Source of the DNA: Lachnospiraceae bacterium
GTDB taxonomy: Bacteria > Bacillota > Clostridia > Lachnospirales > Lachnospiraceae
NCBI GenBank assembly: GCA_017463035.1
Contig: JAFTPY010000372.1
Span: forward strand, 1 to 7,631
Reading direction: 5' to 3'
DNA length: 7,631 bases
This document shows positions 1 to 4,575 of this stretch, piece after piece. The position numbers and the translations under genes are program-made. The notes beneath the pieces were generated by a model that did not search any database, had not been told where the DNA came from, and saw only the letters and a list, made by a program, of their open reading frames with translations. Positions within the stretch are counted from its first letter, which is position 1, and each line of letters opens with the position of its first letter.

Positions 1-1632
1 AGCGAGGTTGTGGGCGTATTAAAGGGCCTCGGGTTCACCGAAGAAGATTTTGAAAAGAAAATACAAACTCTGTCCGGGGGGCAGAAGACCCGTATTGCGC
101 TGGGACGTCTTCTCCTGACTAATCCGGATTTGATTATGTTAGACGAGCCGACCAACCACTTGGACATGGCTTCCATTGCATGGTTGGAAACCTATCTCAT
201 TAACTATCCGGGTGCGGTTCTCATCGTAGCCCATGACCGATATTTTTTGGACCGTGTAGTTACCAAAGTCGTAGAACTGGACGCCGGTAAAGCACAAACT
301 TTTACAGGAAATTATTCGGACTACGCCGTAAAAAAAGAACAGCAAAGAGAAATTTTAATCCAGCACTACCTGAATCAACAAAAGGAAATCAAGCATCAGG
401 AAGAGGTTATCGCAAAGCTCCGTTCCTTTAACCGGGAAAAGTCCATCAAACGTGCGGAGAGTCGGGAAAAAATGTTGGATAAAATAGAGCGCATCGACAA
501 ACCGACGGAAGTACGCAGCAAAATGAAGATACGGCTTACTCCACACATTATGAGCGGAAACGATGTACTGACCGTTACCGGTCTTTGCAAATCCTTCGGC
601 AGTCAGAGATTGTTTTCGAATTTAAACTTTGAAATCAAGCGTGGAGAAAAGGTCGCTATTATCGGAAAGAACGGCACCGGAAAGACTACCATTCTAAAAA
701 TCATTAACGACTTACTTCCGGCAGATGCCGGCGAAATCAAGCCGGGTGCCAAGGTACAGATTGCTTACTACGATCAGGAGCATCAGGTGCTTCACCCGGA
801 AAAGACTTTATTTGATGAGCTCCAGGATACCTATCCGTACATGGACAATACCGAAGTTCGAAATGTCCTGGCAGCATTCCTTTTTACCGGAGACGATGTC
901 TTTAAGCGTATCAGTGAAATCAGCGGTGGCGAGCGGGGACGTGTTTCCCTGGCAAAGCTTATGCTCTCCGATGCGAACTTACTCATCCTCGACGAGCCGA
1001 CGAACCACTTAGACATTGTTTCTAAGGAAATCCTAGAGGATGCTATTAATGCCTACGAAGGCACGGTGCTGTACGTGTCCCACGACCGTTACTTTATCAA
1101 CAAGACAGCAACGAGAATCCTTGATTTGACAGAGCAAACCTTGTTGAACTATCCGGGAAATTACGATTATTATCTGGAGAAAAAGGAAGCTACCGAACGG
1201 CTGTATTTGGAGGGTGTCGGGTATGGTGTCTCCGGTGGTGCTAACAGCATCGGACGCGGGGGCACTTCCGGCACAGGACCTGCTACCGGTCAAGGCACTT
1301 CCGTTACTTCCGGTGTATCCTCCGGTCAAGGTTCTTCTGCATCCGCAGGCTTTGGCGGAGCTGCAGGTTCCGGCGCAGTTACGGAAACCAAGCTGGACTG
1401 GCAGCAGCAAAAGGAAGAACAAGCCCGCCAGAGAAAGCGCCAGAACGATCTTAAGAAAACCGAGGAAGAAATCGAGCGTGTCGAAAACCGCATGGCAGAA
1501 CTGGATACTTCCCTTGCCGACCCTACCATCGCTTCCGACCATACGAAGCTCACAGAATTGAGCCGTGAAAGGGAAGAACTGGAAGGAAAGCTTGAAAAAC
1601 TCATGGAACAGTGGGAAGAGCTGGCGGAGTAA
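1..1632 (+). CDS. ABC-F family ATPase, 3' part (5' end outside window)
   Basis: Cytoplasmic tandem-ABC protein without membrane segments. ABC-F members act on the ribosome (translation factors of the EttA/Uup/YdiF kind, or antibiotic target protection). The frame is open from base 1, so the GTG at base 10 is not the start; the first Walker A and roughly 110 residues are missing. Visible in order: first signature LSGGQKTR (70-93), Walker B LIMLDEPTNHLD (130-165), a charged inter-domain linker (about 300-500), second Walker A GKNGTGKTT (664-690), second signature ISGGERGR (919-942), and second Walker B LLILDEPTNHLD (979-1014) followed by an SHDRYF switch. Both Walker B motifs keep the catalytic Glu. 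Next come a 56-residue Gly/Ser-rich stretch (1213-1380) and an 83-residue Lys/Glu-rich C-terminal coiled coil like those of Uup/YdiF proteins. The extended C-terminus argues for a YdiF/Uup-like housekeeping member over a resistance determinant, but that subgroup call is inference. A terminator hairpin follows closely. Confidence 0.95.
   Translation, partial: SEVVGVLKGLGFTEEDFEKKIQTLSGGQKTRIALGRLLLTNPDLIMLDEPTNHLDMASIAWLETYLINYPGAVLIVAHDRYFLDRVVTKVVELDAGKAQTFTGNYSDYAVKKEQQREILIQHYLNQQKEIKHQEEVIAKLRSFNREKSIKRAESREKMLDKIERIDKPTEVRSKMKIRLTPHIMSGNDVLTVTGLCKSFGSQRLFSNLNFEIKRGEKVAIIGKNGTGKTTILKIINDLLPADAGEIKPGAKVQIAYYDQEHQVLHPEKTLFDELQDTYPYMDNTEVRNVLAAFLFTGDDVFKRISEISGGERGRVSLAKLMLSDANLLILDEPTNHLDIVSKEILEDAINAYEGTVLYVSHDRYFINKTATRILDLTEQTLLNYPGNYDYYLEKKEATERLYLEGVGYGVSGGANSIGRGGTSGTGPATGQGTSVTSGVSSGQGSSASAGFGGAAGSGAVTETKLDWQQQKEEQARQRKRQNDLKKTEEEIERVENRMAELDTSLADPTIASDHTKLTELSREREELEGKLEKLMEQWEELAE
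1213..1380 (+). repeat. Gly/Ser-rich low-complexity linker in the ABC-F gene, about 12-residue period
   Basis: Fifty-six residues between the second ATPase domain and the C-terminal coiled coil are almost only small residues (20 Gly, 11 Ser, plus Thr, Ala and Val). Three successive units line up at about 12 residues: GTSGTGPATGQ, GTSVTSGVSSGQ and GSSASAGFGGAA. At DNA level the 10-mer CCGGTCAAGG occurs at 1286-1295 and again at 1322-1331, exactly 36 bases apart, and GGCACTTCCG occurs at 1261-1270 and 1294-1303. This looks like in-frame tandem duplication that has since diverged. It probably acts as a flexible tether for the coiled-coil tail. Confidence 0.75.
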
Positions 1633-1673
1633 CTTTAGTGTTAATAGTATCTGAAAGATTATAACAAAATAGT

Positions 1674-1716
1674 GGCTGTGACTTAATTCTATAATTGAAT
1701 CTGTCACAGCCGATTT
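1674..1716 (+). terminator. Hairpin terminator after the ABC-F gene
   Basis: Perfect 9-bp arms GGCTGTGAC (1674-1682) and GTCACAGCC (1703-1711) enclose 20 bases, which can form a further short stem (ATTC/GAAT, 1686-1689 with 1697-1700). The downstream T-run is short (GATTTC), so termination on the plus strand may be moderate. On the minus strand the hairpin would be followed by ACTATTTTG, so it could also block transcription from the right. It lies about 40 bases after the ABC-F stop codon. Confidence 0.65.
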
Positions 1717-2041
1717 CATATTTCCCACTTAAAATCTTTCGTCTATTTTCACAAACTTTTTCTCTAAAATTAGATATATTGCACAAAGTTTTTTATACTA
1801 TTTACTCCATTAAACCCTTGGTTTTTCTGACTTTCATACCCCTCTCTCATTCCATAAAATGCCGCCCTTTCAACTCTCTGTCAGTTGCAAAGCCCTATTT
1901 AATCTGATATACTTTATTCACATCAACAATTCTTCGAATCATTACCATCCTTCGTTGAAACCTCTCCCATTCTTTCCCTTATACGTAATTACATACAAAA
2001 CAAATTATAACTATTCATTTGCATAAGCACAAAAATATTTC
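1717..2041. other. AT-rich intergenic stretch without a convincing gene
   Basis: About 325 bases between the ABC-F terminator and the antitoxin promoter. It is AT-rich and, on the plus strand, rich in T and C. The longest plus-strand frame (1695-1907) starts inside the terminator hairpin, has no good ribosome binding site and gives an unstructured hydrophobic peptide. On the minus strand there are only short frames interrupted by stops, which could be decayed coding sequence but match nothing I recognise. I see no tRNA, CRISPR-like repeat or terminal inverted repeat here. Confidence 0.6.
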
Positions 2042-2071
2042 TTGACTTTATGATAGCATCCGTGCTATCAT
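2042..2071 (+). promoter_or_regulatory. Sigma-A-like promoter of the antitoxin locus
   Basis: A -35 box TTGACT (2042-2047) and a -10 box TATCAT (2066-2071) are separated by 18 bases, each matching consensus at five of six positions. Transcription would start near 2078, about 30 bases before the toxin-remnant ATG. Both boxes lie almost wholly inside the inverted repeat 2043-2078, so a protein bound there would shut out RNA polymerase. Confidence 0.7.
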
Positions 2072-2078
2072 AAAGTCA
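2043..2078. promoter_or_regulatory. Perfect 16-bp inverted repeat, likely antitoxin operator
   Basis: Arms TGACTTTATGATAGCA (2043-2058) and TGCTATCATAAAGTCA (2063-2078) are exact reverse complements around the four bases TCCG. The half-site TATGATAG (2049-2056) recurs in direct orientation at 2082-2089, 33 bases downstream and so about three helical turns away. Autorepression of type II toxin-antitoxin operons by their Xre-type antitoxin, bound to a palindrome over the promoter, is well established for the HigBA family. That this antitoxin binds here is inference from position and symmetry. A hairpin in RNA is a less likely role, because the repeat lies upstream of the predicted transcription start. 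Confidence 0.75.
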
Positions 2079-2107
2079 GAATATGATAGGTGCGGAATGG
2101 AGAACCT

Positions 2108-2194
2108 ATGAAAAATAACATCATATTCTATGAAAAAAGAAATGGGGAGTCTGAGCGCGACGACTACTTATCCCGAAAGGAGCCAATCTCATGA
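2108..2194 (+). pseudogene. Remnant of a HigB/RelE-type toxin gene (28 codons, internally deleted)
   Basis: An ATG at 2108, preceded by GGAG (2099-2102) with five-base spacing, opens a 28-codon frame that ends at TGA 2192-2194 and overlaps the antitoxin ATG by ATGA. Its first half, MKNNIIFYEKRNGES, resembles the N-terminus of the HigB/RelE-like (Gp49-type) toxins that precede Xre antitoxins in clostridia. Its second half, ERDDYLSRKEPIS, resembles the charged C-terminal tail of such toxins. Members are normally about 110-125 residues, so roughly 90 central residues, including the catalytic fold, would be gone. Frame, ribosome binding site, coupling to the antitoxin and the promoter are all kept, which points to an in-frame internal deletion. 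The alternative is a genuine short leader peptide that couples translation to the antitoxin. The toxin resemblance is from memory of the family, not an alignment. Confidence 0.6.
2176..2182 (+). promoter_or_regulatory. Ribosome binding site of the antitoxin gene
   Basis: AAAGGAG lies eight bases before the ATG at 2191 and fixes that start. It falls inside the last codons of the toxin remnant. With the ATGA overlap, this means the antitoxin can be translated by re-initiation from the remnant or directly. Confidence 0.75.
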
Positions 2195-2463
2195 GAAATT
2201 GGAATGACTACAAAGAACATGTAAAAAAAATCGACCCACAGGGCGAAAGAGACCTTGCAGACATCGAAGCGCAAGCTGCTATTATCAGTGCCATGATAAA
2301 GCAGCGCAACGAACTCGGATTAAGCCAGCGTGAGCTTGCTTCTCTCTGTGATATCCCTCAATCCTCCGTGGCAAGAATCGAGTCGTTCCAGACTACTCCG
2401 AACCTTGCTACACTGTTAAAGCTGTTCCGTGTACTGGGGTTGAAATTATCTGTTACAAAATAG
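2191..2463 (+). CDS. Xre-family antitoxin (HigA-like), apparently without its toxin
   Basis: A 90-residue DNA-binding protein. The N-terminal part (WNDYKEHVKKIDPQGERD, then a long helix to about residue 42) is typical of antitoxins paired with HigB/RelE-like toxins. Residues 45-65 form the helix-turn-helix (SQRELASLCDIPQSSVARIES), followed by the TTPNLATLLKLFRVLGLKL segment usual for HTH_3/Xre domains. The length is normal and there is no frameshift. It would neutralise its cognate toxin and repress its own promoter through the palindrome at 2043-2078. The upstream toxin is reduced to a 28-codon stub, and no toxin frame follows before the terminator. Possible present roles are self-regulated repressor, protection against a related toxin from elsewhere (an 'anti-addiction' role), or a decaying leftover. 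Family assignment is confident; the solitary state rests on reading the upstream remnant. Confidence 0.9.
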   Translation: MRNWNDYKEHVKKIDPQGERDLADIEAQAAIISAMIKQRNELGLSQRELASLCDIPQSSVARIESFQTTPNLATLLKLFRVLGLKLSVTK

Positions 2464-2465
2464 GA

Positions 2466-2493
2466 GAAGGCAGGGAATCCTGCCTTCGCTTTT
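2466..2493 (+). terminator. Rho-independent terminator after the antitoxin
   Basis: GAAGGCAGG (2466-2474) and CCTGCCTTC (2479-2487) pair perfectly over nine bases around a four-base GAAT loop, followed by GCTTTT. The stem begins three bases after the antitoxin stop. On the minus strand the same hairpin lies about 25 bases beyond the stop of the convergent anti-sigma gene and is followed by TCCTATTTTG, so it may end that operon too, less efficiently. Confidence 0.9.
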
Positions 2494-2511
2494 GCCATCT
2501 TCACTACACCT

Positions 2512-3858
2512 CTACTCTTCATGCAGCTCTTTCAATCTCCCGTACAACCACTCCGGCGTCACACCTTCCGTTCTGACCTCCACGAGAATATCTCCGTACT
2601 TCACACTAAACACCATCCGCCACTCATCAGACTCGTCCTCGACCTTATATGCCCGTTTCCATACGGCATCCAACGTCAGCTCTTCAATGTCAAAAATCGG
2701 ATGGTCCACTACACTTTGCAATTCCATCGGCACGGATTCCGCCCGCGGAATCGGATAGAGTGCCAAATCATACCGTTCGTTTTCGGAAACCTTCGTCATC
2801 CGCGAAGCATCTTCTTCCGTGTAAAACTGCACCTTCCAGGAAATATCACTGTAGCCCTTGGACCACAGACCGGACAAGTAATCATTCCATTTATCTTTAT
2901 AACGGCGAATGTTCTCTTCACGATACCCTTCCGGAACATTGTTTAAAAAGTATTCTCCGAATACCGGAACCGATTTCGCCTCCGTCAAGTTAATCTTTTC
3001 ATCCATAGACTCCGGTATTTCCTCCGGTGTTATCGCAGAAAGGTCCGGCGTTCCGTCCGCATATTTGGAAAACGCCACAAGTACCTGTTCAAAGGCCTCC
3101 TTTGCCTGTTCCAGCTCCTCTGTGACCGTATCCATGGAAAACACAAAACGGCACTCTCCCACACTCATACTTGCCTCCAGCGCCGTTGTGGCACCATCAT
3201 CATAAGAACACCGGTAAAGCGTATACTCCACACCGTTATACTGCGAGGTCACCGTCTCCGCTTCGCCAAAGGGACTCCATGCGGCATAGCAGCTAAGCGC
3301 ATAACCGACATCCGACATCGTCACCGCCACCGTTTGCCTCGACCGTCCCGCCGACACCGTAAGCATCACCATTAATAGTGATCCCTCCCCGTCAAAGCCC
3401 GCTTTTCCGGAAATTCCAAAACCTTCCTCATTCTTCGGTAACACCGCAAGAAGCTTCTTCCCCTTCAGTTCCTCTTCAAAATATCTCGGAATATAGATGC
3501 GTTCTATCGCAACAGGTGCTGCCTCGTTATAATAAAATACTTCCTTCGGAGTCACCGGCTCTGTCGGACATGCCGTTTCCGTAATCTGCACCAACGGAAC
3601 CGAACCACTCACGTCCACGTCATCCCTCTTGTCTACCGTAGACGTCGCCATAGGACCTTCTGTCACCGGCGGCATCGGCGGTTTTTCTCTCCACAGGTGC
3701 GATATTCCGACACCTCCGGCAATCAGCAAACAAAAACAAGCGGCTATCGTCCCGTATTTTCTCCAAGACAATTTCTTCTTCCCTGTTGCCTGTTCTGCCG
3801 CCTCCAGATACTTATCTTCCACTAGCTCCAATCTATCTAAGAATTCGTTTCCTCTCAT
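2512..3858 (-). CDS. Single-pass membrane protein, presumed anti-sigma factor/sensor for the adjacent ECF sigma
   Basis: 448 residues from the ATG at 3858, which overlaps the sigma stop codon as ATGA and has AAAGGAGG (3869-3876) about ten bases upstream. An ATG 16 codons earlier is possible but has no such site. Residues 1-34 are a short charged cytoplasmic tail (FLDRLELVEDKYLEAAEQ, then KKK). One membrane helix spans about 35-53 (YGTIAACFCLLIAGGVGIS). A Pro/Thr-rich stretch follows, then about 350 residues that would lie outside the cell. The tail plus helix resembles proteins encoded after ECF sigma genes in many clostridia, so inhibition of the sigma by the tail is the natural inference. 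There is no HxxxCxxC zinc anti-sigma motif and no recognisable enzymatic or peptidoglycan-binding domain. The external ligand is unknown. Confidence 0.75.
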   Translation of the reverse strand: MRGNEFLDRLELVEDKYLEAAEQATGKKKLSWRKYGTIAACFCLLIAGGVGISHLWREKPPMPPVTEGPMATSTVDKRDDVDVSGSVPLVQITETACPTEPVTPKEVFYYNEAAPVAIERIYIPRYFEEELKGKKLLAVLPKNEEGFGISGKAGFDGEGSLLMVMLTVSAGRSRQTVAVTMSDVGYALSCYAAWSPFGEAETVTSQYNGVEYTLYRCSYDDGATTALEASMSVGECRFVFSMDTVTEELEQAKEAFEQVLVAFSKYADGTPDLSAITPEEIPESMDEKINLTEAKSVPVFGEYFLNNVPEGYREENIRRYKDKWNDYLSGLWSKGYSDISWKVQFYTEEDASRMTKVSENERYDLALYPIPRAESVPMELQSVVDHPIFDIEELTLDAVWKRAYKVEDESDEWRMVFSVKYGDILVEVRTEGVTPEWLYGRLKELHEE

Positions 3859-4415
3859 AGCATGTAGCCCTCCTTTTCCAAATAGGTCCGAAATGCCTCT
3901 CTGCATCGAAACAGCATCACCTTTACCTTACTTTCAGAAATAGAGAAACGCTTTGAAAGCTCCGCCACAGAGTCCATGTACCAGTAACGTCGCAGAAATA
4001 CATTCCGCTTCTCCTCGGTCAGTGTCCCAAGAAACCCGTTTACAAGCTCAGAAAACGCCATATCATCCAGTCGGCATTCTGTATCGTCCGGTGCCGGAAT
4101 GCACTGCTCCAGTTCCGTGCTCAGCTCACAAATAACCGCATGACGCTTCAGCCGTTTATTGGCACGACAGCAATTCAAAGAAATATGACGGGCAATTCGC
4201 GCCAGAAACGCATACAAATATGTCCGCGGCTCATGGGGCGGAATCCGGTTCCAGGCTTCCATATAGGTGTCGTTTTCGCACTCCTCGGCAGTTTCCTTGT
4301 CACCTACAATGCCAAAGGACAAGGTGCGCAGACGGCTTCCGTACTTCTTCGCCGTTTCGTCGATTGCCGACTCTTCTCGGTTCAAATATAATTCCACAAT
4401 CCGGGTATCTTCCAA
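3855..4415 (-). CDS. ECF-type RNA polymerase sigma factor
   Basis: 186 residues, normal for an ECF sigma. Region 2 covers about residues 4-91, with the core-binding and -10 recognition part at DTYMEAWNRIPPHEPRTYLY and a basic end CCRANKRLKR. A variable acidic linker (about 92-125) follows, then region 4 (about 128-183), whose helix-turn-helix is SVAELSKRFSISESKVKVML. The start is the TTG at 4415-4413, because AAAGGAG (4424-4430) lies eight bases upstream and the protein then begins where the family does. The frame is open further upstream to an ATG at 4535, but that ATG lies inside the purL terminator and would add a spurious hydrophobic leader. It directs RNA polymerase to a small, often envelope-related regulon. 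The gene overlaps its presumed anti-sigma partner by ATGA, implying translational coupling and balanced synthesis. Confidence 0.93.
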   Translation of the reverse strand: MEDTRIVELYLNREESAIDETAKKYGSRLRTLSFGIVGDKETAEECENDTYMEAWNRIPPHEPRTYLYAFLARIARHISLNCCRANKRLKRHAVICELSTELEQCIPAPDDTECRLDDMAFSELVNGFLGTLTEEKRNVFLRRYWYMDSVAELSKRFSISESKVKVMLFRCREAFRTYLEKEGYML

Positions 4416-4423
4416 AGCAGTTT

Positions 4424-4430
4424 CTCCTTT
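4424..4430 (-). promoter_or_regulatory. Ribosome binding site that selects the TTG start of the sigma gene
   Basis: On the minus strand AAAGGAG is followed by eight bases (AAACTGCT) and then TTG GAA GAT. No ATG or GTG has a comparable site nearby. This places the start 40 codons inside the longest open frame. Confidence 0.8.
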
Positions 4431-4464
4431 CCTATAGCGTAAAAAGGCCTTCACCTTAATAAGC

Positions 4465-4488
4465 ACCGTTTGATGGAGGAAGGTTACA
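4465..4488 (-). promoter_or_regulatory. Candidate ECF-type autoregulatory promoter of the sigma operon (weak)
   Basis: On the minus strand TGTAACC (4488-4482) carries the AAC core typical of ECF -35 elements, and CGGT (4468-4465) follows. The gap from TGTAAC to CGGT is 14 bases, shorter than the usual 16-17, so the -10 assignment is uncertain. The position, about 50 bases before the ribosome binding site, would suit an autoregulated sigma operon. Confidence 0.3.
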
Positions 4489-4506
4489 CAAAAAGGTATC
4501 AAAATT

Positions 4507-4515
4507 ATTATAACA
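4507..4515 (-). promoter_or_regulatory. Extended -10 element upstream of the sigma gene, inside the purL terminator tail
   Basis: On the minus strand TGTTATAAT (4515-4507) is a perfect extended -10 for the housekeeping sigma. The expected -35 region falls in the terminator stem and is poor (ATGCAA at 17-base spacing). If active it would give a basal transcript with a leader of about 85 bases before the TTG start. Confidence 0.4.
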
Positions 4516-4553
4516 GAAAACACGGGACCTTGCATCTTTCACAAAGTCCCGTG
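4511..4553 (-). terminator. Rho-independent terminator of purL
   Basis: Read on the minus strand, CACGGGAC (4553-4546) pairs with GTCCCGTG (4528-4521). Three further pairs beyond one mismatch give a 12-position stem around a nine-base loop, then TTTTCTGTT. It lies about 23 bases after the purL stop codon and separates purL from the downstream sigma operon on the same strand. Confidence 0.9.
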
Positions 4554-4575
4554 CCTGTATATCTCAACTCTTATT

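Noticed and set aside
10..12. GTG as start codon of the ABC-F gene
   Set aside because: The frame is open through base 1, the first Walker A is missing, and the residues around it are mid-domain sequence, so the gene simply begins outside the window.
1033..1728. 231-codon minus-strand frame opposite the ABC-F 3' end
   Set aside because: Antisense shadow of a well-supported gene. Its Ser/Gly/Cys-rich part is just the reverse reading of the Gly/Ser linker.
1695..1907. 70-codon plus-strand frame in the intergenic gap
   Set aside because: It starts inside the terminator hairpin, lacks a good ribosome binding site, and has AT-driven composition with no recognisable motif.
2043..2078. Inverted repeat as a terminator or the end of an insertion sequence
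   Set aside because: No T-run follows and no gene ends just before it. No matching copy bounds the region and there is no transposase. Promoter boxes inside it favour an operator.
3859..3906. Longer anti-sigma protein starting 16 codons earlier inside the sigma gene
   Set aside because: The ATG at 3858 has a strong Shine-Dalgarno sequence and forms the ATGA overlap. The extra residues come from sigma coding sequence read in another frame.
4416..4535. N-terminal extension of the sigma factor with a hydrophobic, signal-like segment
   Set aside because: The ATG lies within the purL terminator stem-loop, has no ribosome binding site, and ECF sigma factors do not carry such leaders. The TTG at 4415 has AAAGGAG at ideal spacing.
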